A program made the position numbers and the translations under genes. 64,000 nt of DNA, taken from contig JAPQWV010000006.1 of NCBI GenBank assembly GCA_027422505.1, positions 10,530,501 through 10,594,500 of the forward strand, read 5' to 3'. Shown here one piece after another: positions 22,460 to 34,620 of this stretch. The notes below the pieces were generated by a model that worked only from the letters and a program-made list of their open reading frames with translations, was not told where the DNA came from and ran no database searches. Positions within the stretch are counted from its first letter, which is position 1, and each line of letters begins with the position of its first letter. Source of the stretch: Craterostigma plantagineum (Eukaryota; Streptophyta; Magnoliopsida; Lamiales; Linderniaceae).

Positions 22460-25427
22460 GTTCTTGCATACGAATGCATGCGTGGTATTGCTGAAAGGTT
22501 TGCAACGGCTTTGGACAAGGGAGAAGGAATAGTTCCTCGCATGTGTTTGTGGAAGACAAATCCGTGGAACACTAAAGCTTCTCCAAAAATGAAAGAAGTA
22601 ATTAAAGTAGTTTCGAAGTTCGGTGTGAAGACAAGCATCTTGTAGCCTACAGCTGATGAATCTAGAGCAGACTTCTTTGTTGCGAGTACTTTTGAACAGA
22701 CCGCCGGGTCTGAAGTTATCAAGCGGATAGCAAATTTATTATTCAGTGGGGTCACAGTTCTATGTTTGCCATCCACTTTATCAAATCTAGAGGATGATTC
22801 CGAGCAGCATGTGCTTCACGAAACAGGGAACAAACAAATTTCTGGGTGTGAAGTACCTGCAAGAAAAGTGTGCATCAAACCAACAAGAAAAGGACAAAAG
22901 CACAGTTGGCTAGACGTCTTCTCAGCCGCTGAAGAATGATGAGAAGGGTCCCGTATCTTTCCCTCTGAATGATGAATTGCCTTCACCGACCGAATCTACA
23001 CCGTCTTTTGCCTCTCTTTGTGACGATGACGATGGATGCTCCTTGGATTACCAGTCTTCTGAAGAGAACACTGAACGATTACCTAGAGGGCATATGCCTA
23101 ATTATAGCAGTTGTGAAAATGTACAGTAGGAAGGTCATGTTTCCAGGCATACAGACAGTGATTCCGGGGAGACTGATTTTGAAACAAAAACTTTAAATGA
23201 GTTCTTGGCGAAACCACGATCGACAAGGACGGGGAGGAAATTGTCTTATAACAGCCAGACTGCTGCTGTTTCTTCAGTACTATCTCTACCTACTGTGCCA
23301 CAGTTGACAATGGGAAAAGCAGATGATAGTCTGTTTGTCGAACGCGTGTCCAATTTCGATAGAATTAGGCCGGACCAGATGATTGTTCTAGGCCAACAAC
23401 TGCTTATCGAATATCAAGAAGATGTTTGCCCCGGTTTGCAAGTTGATGGAGGCATGGCCGTAACTTCTCAGAATCTTGATCAACATTGAATCCCGATAAA
23501 GTATTGAATGACAAAGTTGCGGAGACCACTGAGAATTCTTTTCCACCCGTGCCACCTGCGTATTGCCATATAATAGTGTGCCAATAAGAGACTTGAAAGG
23601 AAATGCTGGAGAAATTCCACTAGCGGTTGGACAATGCTCTTATCAGAAAGAATGCTATAGTCATGACATTCAACAGACTGATCAGCATATGGACAAGCAT
23701 CAGTTGTTAACCGAACATTTGACTGAGAAATTAATTGCACGGTGTTTGCTCTAACTGACACAGTTGAGGTCTCTTCTAATGATTCTGCTTACAATAATGA
23801 AGATATTGTAACGAGCCTTCCGCGTGTCCCTGATGAGGAGATGAATATACAAGAGATCGCTAAAGGTTTTGGTGAAACGACTGGAAAATGTGATAAATCA
23901 AAGACTGAACTGCAATGGTTTCAAGATTCTGCTTATCGAATAATTGATCAAGGAATTGAAGATGTGTAGAATGAGCTTGCTGGAGTGGGAAGTATAGTTG
24001 ATTTTCATGCTGCCAAGGTTTTGCGCATGAAGAATCAAATTGAACCATCTTTCATTGAAGTTAATGAAAGATTGTCTAACATAGAAGCAAGTGAAAGCAT
24101 ACATATTCAAGAGCAGTGGTTTGATCAGAAGTTTCAGTCCATAGAGAAAACTTTACAATGCATTGATCGGCGGATTCATTTTATGACTGAAGCGATGAAG
24201 AAGCTCATTGAGTCTGAGGCTGGTATGTATATTACGTGTTTGGCAAATGCTGCATGTGTCATTCTTACTTTTATATGTCCGCTACATGCATTTTATTTTA
24301 ATTTTGTTTTATTTGAAGATAATGTCTTATACAGTTTTTATTCATTGCAATGCAGAGAAGCAGAACATCTAAAAGATTCAGAATGCGAAGAAACGGAGAA
24401 TTGAAGAGGCAGCCATCACTACACCTGCAAACAGTAACAGAGTGCCATACAGAAGCCATCTGATTGACGAACATGTGTTGTATAAGCTGCAGATGTGGCC
24501 TGATGCAGCCAGATTAATTAGGCGGATGAAACCAGAGAATGTTCGAAGAGGCCTCGTAGGTGTGTCTCTGAGATCTGAGTTTTCACTGAACTCATAACAC
24601 CAAGAATCTGGCTCCGTGATATTGTAAGTACATTTTTGGGCATCTAACAACCATTGATTTTGATGAAAGTATATTAACAACTGTAAAAAATATTGTCAAA
24701 TGATTTAATAACTACATGTTGCAGCATATTGATGAGTGCCTACGTGGATACATCGAAATGCAAGGACTGTGTTACCATGGCGTCAGGCAAATTGCATTTA
24801 TTAACACCGCATTCAGCCAGTTCGTGACAAAGTTACCCATAAAAGTTGGACTGGCTGATCTGACCGATGTAATGCCATTTACTATGAGACAGGCCAGTTC
24901 GTGGCCATCGTGTAGTTGGAAAACTGCTAAAGTTGTTGTTTTGCCACTGAACGTGGATGAACAACATTGGGTTCTATGTGCTGCTTCGCCTGAGCGACAA
25001 ACATTCGCCATTATTTATTCCAAAATAAGTTATCACCAGAATCTGCGTCTTACTAATTCAGCACTGGGAAGAGCTGTTGATGTTATTACAATAGCTTTCA
25101 AGATGCTTGGCATGGCGAAATGTGATTTTAAGTTTAAAGTAGGCAGGGACAGTAAAACTCCTCAGCAGGAATTTGGATAGTGTTCACACGAATTATTTAC
25201 AAATGAATATTTCTATCATTATACAGCTGAATATACATTTGTTTGCTCTTTACAGTAGAGAGTGCGGCGTTTTATTGCGAAATGCATTTTCCATGATGTT
25301 ACGCGGAGATGATTTCCACAACTTCGTACCCTCGCTGATAAAGGAATTTCGCCAATACCTTACCGCTTCTGTCTTCTACAGATACTGGCATTGGCCCCAT
25401 GAACAAACATCCATAGTGCTTGGTTGA
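22460..25427 (+). pseudogene. DUF1985 / Ulp1-type protease gene, copy B, 3' part
   Basis: Continuation after the copia insertion. The acceptor is ATTGCAAAG before 22460. VLAYECMRGIAERF and PRMCLWKTNPWNTKASPK match ILAYEYIPRVAKSF and PRMCRWKTNDWSTKYSPR in copy A. A long linker follows (22700-24400) with helical segments (IQEQWFDQKFQSIEKTLQ). The C48 domain starts at about 24720 (HIDECLRGYIEM) and keeps the catalytic His (EQHWVLCAAS, about 24958-24987) and Cys (RECGVLLRNAF, about 25256-25290). The Asp position after the His strand reads FAIIYSK, with no obvious Asp. It ends YWHWPHEQTSIVLG. Stops at about 22643, 22937, 23488 and 23967 and frame changes mark it as broken. An intron at about 25180-25255 has retained an acceptor CAG. 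Confidence 0.85.
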
Positions 25428-25750
25428 TGTAAAAAAATGCTAAGGCAGGGCGTTGTACAAACGTTTCTTTCTTTTTGTTGGAACGATTTGAGTTGGGAAA
25501 CTTATAAACAGAAACATAAGCATAGCTATGACTGTGTTACTATGATTTTGATTATTTTGTCATATACATTTTAAGCATTTTCCATTATGTGATAACTGAG
25601 TATGTCGACTGCGACTGTTGTTACATAGTATTTATTAAACTTGCATAGTAACAATCAGAGTACCCATAAAATTCCAGAAAACTCGATCTTCATTTCCAAA
25701 ATTAGGACTAACACAATACACTGATAGGAAGAACTTCATAAATATGCCAA
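25428..25750. other. spacer between convergent genes, nothing recognised
   Basis: AT-rich, with no coding similarity. It separates the Ulp1 gene (+) from the GRF zinc-finger gene (-), whose 3' ends face each other. Confidence 0.5.
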
Positions 25751-26128
25751 CTACTTGAGTAACAACCCACAAATAACAAGCACAACAACGCTTGCACTGT
25801 ATTTCATCATTTTGACCGTCTTCTCAAGTAACACTAATCTCTTTTCAAAATCATCGCACATAGAAAACAAGTCTCCAATATGTTGAGCCTGAATATCACA
25901 TTTTCTTGGTTGGAACAATTCCATGTCCGGTATTGCTACATCTTCCTCAGTATTGCTGCCTATGGGATTCAACCACATGAAAAAATCGCAATATCCACTC
26001 TTACAGTACAGAACAACATACCTTCTTTCTTTTCTGTCGGGCCCACTATCTTACTCCCTACCACATTTGCATTTGTGTTCTTTGTATCGTAGGTCAATTA
26101 TTTCGCTCTTTCTCAGTGTGAGGCTCAT
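25751..26128 (-). pseudogene. GRF-type zinc-finger protein with C-terminal membrane segment
   Basis: The minus-strand frame starts at ATG 26128 and ends at 25751, 125 codons with one internal TAA (codon 26). It shows KCKCGRE, then RYVVLYCKSGYCDFFMWLNP, fitting the GRF zinc finger (C-x-C...RYxxLYC...C.FF.W.D/NP). A short helical stretch (FEKRLVLLEKTVKMMK) and a hydrophobic tail (YSASVVVLVICGLLLK) follow; this zinc finger-coil-membrane order is common in small plant GRF proteins. GRF fingers bind nucleic acid in other proteins; the role here is unknown. Apart from the stop, the frame is clean, so the change may be recent. Confidence 0.75.
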
Positions 26129-26685
26129 TGTATGATAAAGGGCTGAAGTCTATACCGTGTAGTATATTCATATACGGCTGAAGACGTTAATAACTATGTT
26201 GCTATAAGATGCCATTAATTACACATAATGCGTTCATAAATGAAGTTTCCTAAACTCTTCCTTGAAATTGTAAGATGAAGAGTCGAACATATAAACAGAC
26301 TATCGTGTATTCATTTCCAATATAAAATAGACGGCATTATGTTCTTTCCCTATATTACTTGCCTGAAAAAGAGAGCCAAATTAATAATGTACTATTTTTA
26401 TGGTAAAAAACAAATATTCATAGAATTATTATTTTTATCATGAAATTGGTAATGTATTTCTTCATAAATTTCCATCACTAGATAATCTTATTTATTTTTA
26501 TTTAATTCGGTAGGATAGGAATTTTTTTTATCATTAATCGAATTCAGAAAATTATATAGAACTGAATTAGGACCCACATAATATTGAAATAAATATAAAC
26601 ATCATTGTCAATGTCCTAATGGGCGGGATTACAATCTTAGTGTTCATAGGCCCTATCTGCATACTTGACGAACGACTAACAGCAA

Positions 26686-27574
26686 ATGGGAAAGAAAAAG
26701 AGCACAGACAACGACGAGTCTACAATTGAGGTAACTACGATAATATCTTCGATTTACACCATGCTTTATTTCAATTGCTGGGTGGGCAAATATATTAACT
26801 CCTAAAGATTCGTACTAAGATTCAGAAACCCTGGATGCTCCCACGCGATTTTGGGCGAAATTGTTGTTTTTTGGGTTCAACTCGTTTAAGAATAAATAGA
26901 TTTTTCCTTACAATTACTAGCGAAATACTACTGGGTTCATGTGGTATAGTAGATTCTGCCGTCGGCTTATGGCTAATTTTGGGAATTTTTGTAGGATTCA
27001 ACATCAAATCATGGTCAACGAACTTCTACTGTGCTTATTCGAAAATCAAATCGTCACAAATCTGCAACACCCATAAAAAGGATCAAACAGGAAAAGGAAT
27101 GCCCAGAAAAAACCTCTCAAATTGACGACACCAAGGACAATGGAGAAGAATTTGTAATTTACAGTTTAGAGGAACCCATTGAGGAAGACAATAAAGTTCA
27201 ATACAAAGACCCTGCAGAGGAACCAATGGTTGACATAGTTGACGACTTTGGGATGCAACCTGAGAACATAAGTTACAAAAATTTGTACATCAGATCACAG
27301 AAGAAGGTACATTATTCTTTTTCCTACAAATGTTTTTGACATTCTACAGGTTGACGTGTTAATGGAAGGGAAGTTTACGCTACTCCAGGAGCTACAGTTC
27401 GCGCGTGGACAGATTCTTGCGGTACTCTTTATCTAAGTGTGCTTTCCCTCTATAAGGAACAAAATTTCCGAGTTTCAATGGTGATTTCTAATGCTATTTC
27501 TTAACCAGTTTGAGAGGATGAAGTGCATGCTTACTAATCCCATAAAAGCAGTGGTTGATGTTCCAGTATCTTAG
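26686..27574 (+). CDS. small four-exon gene, acidic and coiled-coil protein of unknown function
   Basis: Exons inferred from splice signals: 26686-26730 (MGKKKSTDNDESTIE, donor GTAACT), 26995-27306 (after TTTTTGTAG; ends IRSQKK at GGTACA), 27350-27421 (VDVLMEGKFTLLQELQFARG) and 27509-27574 (FERMKCMLTNP..., ends TAG). All junctions keep phase and GT/AG, giving about 164 residues. The middle is basic (KSNRHKSATPIKRIKQEK, a nuclear-localisation-like patch), then strongly acidic. The C-terminal YKNLYIRSQKKVD...QFARGQ segment looks like a short coiled coil. I do not recognise the family. If the TAG at 27572-27574 is a mutation, the frame goes on to about 27661. It is divergent from the GRF gene, about 560 bp away. 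Confidence 0.5.
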
Positions 27575-27661
27575 GAGAAAAATCAAGTTCTCATCACTGA
27601 GCATTCTGCCAAAGACGTCGTGGATCATAACAATGCCGCCCCAGGTGCCGTAGGAACATAA

Positions 27662-28545
27662 AAAAGAAGAAAGGAAGCTACTTCAAAAAAAACCCTATTA
27701 ATGATTTTATATGGTGTTGCGAAATTCTCGAAGTACTTCTTCCTCTGCTATGTATTTACTAATGTTGGACAATGTCTTTAATGTTTTGCTAATCATGTTC
27801 TGAACTATATTCCTTTGTTATTTTACCATATCAGATTTCAGAGATCGGTTTCGTTTTCATTAACAAGCGTCCATTCTAAAGTTCTATTAGTTTTGCCCAA
27901 CTATTATTGGTATTGCGTCTATGTACGGCGCAGAGGAGTCATAGACATAAAAATACTCGCTAATATTTATCTAAAACTGGAAGAAATGTTTTCCAGTGTA
28001 ATGGAATTCATGAGGATAACGAATTATTAAGCTATATTTAATGATGTGTTATACTAAATATATCCATATACAATACTGAGTAATATTTAAACAACCTGTT
28101 CAACAATTTCGATTCATCAACACCTCCCTTGCAGAACTGCTAAACGACTGCAATACATTACAAGATTTTACTTGACAGAACTCACAAAGATTTAAAATAA
28201 ATTACAGCTTCCAACTACCCGACTAAAAACTGCAATGGATATCGATAACATTAATAGCTTGGCCGTTATGTAATACACGACTGGAAACTACACGACTGAA
28301 AACTACACGAATGAATTCTCCAATCATCATTATAAACTGTACCTAAACGAGGACTAACAACGAAATTGTTCGGGTTAATGATGATTACTCTCTGAAGTTG
28401 ATAATGTTAAATTACCAACCATTATAAATCTCATAATCTTATTCTTCCAACAAATAATGGATAAATACTCTTACATTTAAATCAATAAAATGGAATTCTA
28501 TACAACATAAATTGAATTATATAAAATGAAAAGTTCAAACAGTAT
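27662..28545. other. AT-rich non-coding stretch with ACGACTG motifs
   Basis: No gene is supported. It contains ACGACTG motifs near 28147, 28277 and 28292 and the repeat at 28150-28540, and is cut by the copia element at 28546. Confidence 0.5.
28150..28540 (+). repeat. direct repeat, copy 1 of 2 (partner 48605-48990)
   Basis: Shared blocks with 48605-48990, in the same order: ATTTTACTT..ACAG, CACGACTGAAAACTACA, CCAATCATCATTA, ACTACCAACCAT or its variant, ATAAATCTCATAA, GATAAATACTCTTACATTT and ACATAAATTGAATTA. Confidence 0.75.
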
Positions 28546-30598
28546 TGTTGAGGTATATGCCCTAGATGTTGTACGAGGACTGGGAGTGCGAGGGCAATTT
28601 GTTAGTTTTGTAGTGTTTAGTAATGTAATTTGATTTTTCTATTAAGGGAATGACTTTATTCATCATTAATTAATTATTGGATGAATAAATTAAAAGGCAA
28701 ATTATTAATTAGTCTAAAGATTTCACCTTGCAGTCTGCGTGGATTAGACAAATTAATAAAACCCAAATATTGGCAGTTCAGTTACTGATTCTGTGGGGAC
28801 GGAGAGGGGCACAGTAAGCTGAGATACTGCAATATTAAAATAGTCAACAAGTCTAAGTCTCCTGTAGGGTGACTGGAATGACACGTACTATTTGTTTGTC
28901 GATGGGTCCAATATGGTTGTGCCAACCGTTCACTTGGGAAGTGGGAGCCCATGACAATGATACAAGATGAATCAGGGGATTATCTTTATTTGGACACTGA
29001 CTCGTAATCGAACGATCACACGCTTGGATTGTCCTTGATCGATCGATTGATTGTAGTAGCATGCGTGAACCTTAGACGAAAGGGTTAACTTGGGGTTGAT
29101 CTTGAGGTCTTGACTTGTCACTAGTTTGCTAGGCCCGTCTTGCCGGTGGCATGAGTTAGAGGCGAAATGCAGTCTTGACTTTTTGATGTGATTGCCGGTT
29201 GAACCGCGGAGCGGGATTTACGGTCTCGATTAAATTCGAGGTTAACGTCCTATGGCAAGTTTAATGTGCGGGAATTTATCCAAGTCTCTGGCCAGAGCAT
29301 ATAACTAACTCACGATAGTCGTGGACTGCAGTTTCAGAACTTTCACCGACATAAACGACATAGAGTCGAGTTCTGTAAGTTTGACTATGCGTGACTTTCA
29401 CTCGACCGGGACAAACGTAAAGGGTTTGTACGTATGACGAAAATCTACAGTCGGTTCATGGATTATGATCAAATCAAATTCGTACTCAACTTGCGATCTG
29501 TTCGGTACCACGGGGCTGGCTAGGTAAATACCGAACTCCTAGATACCTCGTGGGCCGGTTGAGACGAACCAAGAGAGTCGGGCTTAAAAAGGGCAACCGA
29601 TACAACGTCGTCATCAGAGAGAGAGAGAGACATGGCTAGGTCCTAGATTGTGACATTAGGGTTTGGGGCATGGCCAAAACCTTGATCGGCCGAAAATACT
29701 AAGTTTGACTAGTGAGGGGTAAAATGGTCTTTTCACATCACGATATATTTTTGAAATAAAATATTTGATATTGAATATGTAGTATATGATTTAAATTAGA
29801 TTTAGATCTTTACTATTTTCTTAGAGAAATAATATTGTTTAATTTGGAAGTAAATAGTGTATATCGGATATATATATAAGTTTCGAATATATATATAAGT
29901 TTCGAATTTTTATTAGATAAAATTTCGAAAATTATTAAATATATTTGTATTGGATATTATATATTTAAATATACTAAATATGATATTTTAATTAATTAAG
30001 GTATTGGATATTTAATTAATTTAAAATAAAGTTTAAATTTTGAATTCATTACTTGGTAAAATGAAGACTTGGTAAAAGGGAAGGTTTGAGGATTTTTCTC
30101 CACGCACCTTAACCTATTTTTGGCTAATCCTAATAGGTATAAAGAATGATTTTCGAGATCCTAAAGTGGGTGGAAGCTAAATTTTCGAAATACAAGGCAA
30201 AGAAATAAAAAACTAAGAGTTTTCTCCTCTCACCACTTTCTCTCTCGCACTCTCTCTCTCGAGGGCAGCAAACAGTTCGTTCTTGGCCTAGCCGCATATG
30301 CAAGAACAGCTGCGACGTTAGTAAGGTGCCAGCGTGATGATCTTATGCGAAGAAGGCTTCCCGTTCGTGTGCTTTTGGTGTAGGAGAGGGGCACTACGCC
30401 TCGGGGATTCGAAGGATTCGGAGCTAGACATCGTTAAGAGATTTCAACAAGGTATCATGGCTGATCCTTTATCTCTTTATGTCAATACGTTCTCGTGTTT
30501 GTAGCCGAGCGATCTCGGATAGGCGGGAAACCCCGTAAAATTTTAAAATTCCGCCGTTCTAGGAACGTGGGTCCAGGGACCCTCGGGGATTCTCAACA
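28546..30598 (+). repeat. 5' LTR of outer copia element
   Basis: 2,053 bp, TGTTGAG...CTCAACA with a perfect 7-bp terminal inverted repeat. Near-identical by eye to 45312-47313, with small indels. Confidence 0.9.
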
Positions 30599-30599
30599 G

Positions 30600-30612
30600 T
30601 GGTATCAGAGCC
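30600..30612 (+). other. primer-binding site of outer copia element
   Basis: TGGTATCAGAGCC, one base after the LTR end, complementary to initiator tRNA-Met. Confidence 0.9.
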
Positions 30613-30664
30613 ATAGGCTCGGTTGAAGTCATGGGACTATGACAAAAGGCCACGGAAAAACCCG

Positions 30665-31090
30665 AAAGCCTTAGCCGTGCGCATGGCGCACACGACGCCC
30701 GAGCAGCCCGCGCGCGGGGTGAGTGGGGCTGCATCGAGTCACATGCGAAGCGCGACTCAGGGCGGGGATGCACGCAGCGTGAGGCCTGCTCCTAGCCGTG
30801 CGCATGGTGCGCACGACGCACGGGCAGCCGGCGCACAGGCGCGCGCGGTGCGCGGCGCAAGACGGGCTGGCCGCGCGGAGCGCGGCGCATACGGCTAACC
30901 GCACGCGGGGCATGCGGCACGAGAGGCACGGGCTGCGCACGAGGGTGCACCCGGCGCTCGGGAAAGCTTCGCTGGATGCGCTGAAAGTAGGTATGACCGT
31001 GCCCGTGGGTGTGAGTAGCGTTAGGATAAGAGCACGCGCGGCACGAGGCTGGCAGCTCGCATGGCGCGAGCATCCTCAACATAGGCATTG
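30665..31090 (+). repeat. GC-rich island in the leader with a 121-bp repeat
   Basis: About 425 bp of very GC-rich DNA, full of GCGC and GCGCAC steps, in otherwise AT-rich surroundings. AGCCGTGCGCATGG starts at 30673 and again at 30794 (121-bp period). Long frames on both strands follow from the composition; I do not call a gene. Confidence 0.7.
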
Positions 31091-31496
31091 GGCTAGGCCC
31101 GGACCATTTAAAAGCCAAAATTCAATTTCAGCTCAGAAATGTGTTAAATCTGTCATGATGCATGTTATTTGAATAAACGTGGTGATTGATTGGGGATTAG
31201 GTTCTGGTTTTTGACGGGTGATATGTTAAGGGTGACAAGATCCCCTCGGGTTGTACTTTACAGTTTTTTTTATTAGATGGGACGGACGGCTTTATTAGGG
31301 ATAGGTTCCCCGTCATATACTATTGCAGTTATGTTATGATGGCCGTACGAGTGTCGATCGAGAGGAACCCGAACAAGCGAGCTGGTAGCCGAGGCGTCCG
31401 TTCGAGCAAAGCCCGAAGACGTAGAGTCTTATTGTTTTGTACAATTACGATAGAACTAAAAATATCTCCGATCTTTCACATTTACTTTAATAGGTT

Positions 31497-33187
31497 TGAA
31501 GTGTAAAATATGCCTAAGAGGGAGGGTGAATTAGGCTAAAAAAATTGGCTTGTTCTTCTTTGAAAATTAATTTTCTTTAAGAAGATATTTGCAGAGTATG
31601 TAGTTTCCCAGAAATCAGTACGAGTACCAAAGTTATCTCCCTAACCTGTTTCAAAATATCACGTTAGTTTCAGAAATGATTTGTACGATATCACCTCGAT
31701 ATTAGCGCGCGTTCTGGGTTTGTCTCACAGAAGTGTAAATAGCAGAAGGTAAAGTGAGACGAGATTTTTATACAGGTTATATTCCCAATTGGGGTTTAAT
31801 CCTGTCCTTGGGGTGTGATCTCCCCAAGAGTTCCAATCAATCACTAAGTGTTACCCGTTACACCATGATTGACCCGTACACAACCGATGCACTATGGACA
31901 CTAGACCTCGTTCTAGGCTGACGCACACCAAGTTTCGATCACATCGTTTACCCAGGAAACCTATTCCCCGATTGGATGCAGCTTGCTACCGAAGGGCCAC
32001 TGAATCCACAAAATTCGTCCCTCCACGTGCGTAAGACTCCACTCGTGCTCCTTTGTGCGCTCACACGTCCGAAGACAAGGTTTTTAGGATTTGGCGCTTC
32101 TAAGGATCACTCAAAGAGTACAGACTCGCAAATGAAAGCTCAATCACAAACTACGAATGAATCGCAAATTTCAGCTCAAGGAATCTAAGGAATTCGATAG
32201 CTTGTGTGTTCGAAGTGTACTCTTCAATCGTGAAGTGTTTCCTTCTATATAGACCCAATAATCGCTTCTACACTTCACAAGGAAAGTTAAGCACAGAATA
32301 TGCAAGATAAGCTCAATAATCACGTGCATTAACTCAAACAATCATGCCAAGAATAAACCAACTAGGCTCAACGGTCATGCATGATCACTTACCATAAATA
32401 CCACAGATTAACAATCATTCCAAAGTAATCTCATTCATTTGTGAGCATATTCATATATATTCCGCTCAACATATTTTCAACTGTAGGCTCGATCAGCTGA
32501 TTTCTTTCCCAAAATATGATACCCAATTCGCACAGTGAAAGATTTGATCTACTGAGTATAATGCAAGCATACTTTACATGTATTGTGATCTCACCCAATT
32601 TCAGCACATTCTATAAATAGACTCAATCAGCATCTTACCACATATAAGCCCAATCAATCAATCACTTTCCATAATATGAATCCTAAGTCGCACAAGGAAA
32701 GCAGGATTAGGATTCACTGATTGAAGAGTCACTTAATATCGCACTCAACGGATATCTCATTAATATTCTTTCCTAAAATAGATCAATCATATGTAAGCAC
32801 TTTATCAGAATATCTTTTCCATATATAACATAGTCATTCATATCCGGATGATCACAGTGATATTCTTTCCATAAATAACTCAATCACGTGTACAGCTTCA
32901 CATATCATTTAACAGAATATATTTTCCATATATAGCACGTAACGAGATTCCATTCATACGAAAATGTCCATAACCAGGTGATCACATAAATAATCCAGTT
33001 TAGCATAAGGTCACACAAATTCAATTTCTTAACACTTTAATCACAATTAAGCGCTTAATCGAACATTTTCACATACTTAAACATCATATAACATGCATAT
33101 CGAGTTTTCTAATTTGTACCCCCCAGTTTACATAATTACTCGGAATAATCAAAACTCTCATAATCATTTAGACCAAAAAGGTCTACA
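31497..33187 (-). repeat. 3' LTR of nested copia element
   Basis: 1,691 bp. On the minus strand it starts TGTAGACC and ends ACACTTCA. It closely matches 39421-41109 along its length. In both LTRs the frame at 31976-32188 (copy 39897-40109) is chance coding. Confidence 0.92.
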
Positions 33188-33201
33188 ATCTCCCCCTTTT
33201 T
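33188..33201 (-). other. polypurine tract of nested copia element
   Basis: AAAAAGGGGGAGAT on the minus strand, directly before the 3' LTR start TGTAGACC. It primes plus-strand DNA synthesis in this class of element. Confidence 0.85.
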
Positions 33202-34620
33202 GATGATGACAAGTAATTAATGCCTATCTTAAGCATATGAGCACACTCGATATGAAGCCATTTAAGCACGTAGCACGCATGTGACATATGACCAGAGCAA
33301 ATAAATTTGTCGAATTTCACAGCATGCTCCCCCTGTCTAATTGCTAATAGTCTCATGTAAATCCTAACAACTAAAACATATAGCAATTATCAGGTCATAT
33401 CATATGGAATGTCACAAGGTATCATGGAATGTCTCAAGTTCCCACGAATTGTCGCAAATTATCATGGAATGTCTCAAGCTTTCACATCACATCAGTTTGC
33501 CCACTCCGCCTATGTGCGGAATTCCTTAATCCTTAACAAATCATCAAACTCAAGCAAAAAGAATTAAGACACAGGCATATAAAAGCAAGCCGATTATATT
33601 ATATCATTCCAAAATAACAAAATAAGGCATTAATTCCCTAGACTTCTCCCCCTTCAGCATAAAAAAGGAGGGACCAAAAACACCACCAACTTACCAAAAA
33701 CCTGCAACCAACCACGACCTATCAACCCAAAAACCAACAAACTAAAAGAACTTAGTACTAAGCGCAGATGGGAACCAGGCATACTAGACCTAGGAGATCT
33801 CTAGGGATCGAAGTTCTAAAAGCTGGAATCGCTATCAGATGAGAAAGATGAGGTTTCAGCGATATTAAGAGCCGTGAAGATCTCCTTCATAAACTTTTTT
33901 TAACAGTTTTAAAGTGCCGTGAGATCTCATCGAACTTCTTCCTGCTATAATCCTTGATGCCTTTGATACTCCGTCTCAAATCAGCTATGGTTCCATGCTC
34001 GTCGTCGCTCTCTAGATCCTTTTTTCTTCCTGATTTCGAACGAGTGGTTTTCAGAGAGATTGGGATTTGATCAAAGCAGCCTTTCGCTTCTTGTCAGAGA
34101 CAGATCCGACGCCTCTGGTTTTCGTCACGATTGAGATCGAAGGATTGAGGAGCGAAATAATGAAGTGAAATACTTGGGGTTGAATAAATTGAATAAAGAA
34201 GAGATTGGACGGATAGAAAGGCCGAAAACTTATTAGATAAGAATAAAAAGGATTTTGGGGAGATGTGATATCGATCAGACGTGTGTCAGATAAGGAAGGG
34301 ATTCAAAAATTTGAATTTTAAAAAGAATACTTAGTATAGAAAAGCAAACTGCCCGTTATATGGAATTTACTAAGGATAAAAAGATATCTCGCGGGAATTA
34401 AGGAAGGAAATAAGTAAAGATCAAAGATCAAAGAAAATATTGGCTCAAAATAGATTTTGACATAAATGTCGAAGGAGGTCTAAAAATAATCTCTTCATGA
34501 ATGGAAATGATTTGAATAGATAATGAAGATATTATTAATATAATCAAGGAATAAAATCGCAGAGATCCTAAAGGATAAGATCAAGGAAATACTAAAGGCT
34601 AACATATCTAGTCACCTTTC
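33202..34620 (-). other. 3' untranslated region of nested copia element
   Basis: About 1.4 kb between the pol stop and the polypurine tract, with no coding similarity and no env-like gene. Further purine tracts are at about 33329-33336 and 33647-33654. Confidence 0.6.

Noticed and set aside
28853..29062. Short frame in the 2-kb LTR
   Set aside because: LTR sequence; the matching frame is not preserved in the partner LTR.
30600..30612. tRNA-like sequence TGGTATCAGAGCC (also 16161 and 39407)
   Set aside because: This is the retrotransposon primer-binding site; no cloverleaf surrounds it.
30623..31172. Overlapping long frames on both strands, rich in Arg and Ala
   Set aside because: They follow from the GC-rich composition, have no recognisable motif and lie in a retrotransposon leader.
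31976..32188. 70-codon frame repeated at 39897-40109
   Set aside because: Lies inside both LTRs of the nested element; duplication comes from the LTR pair, not a gene family.
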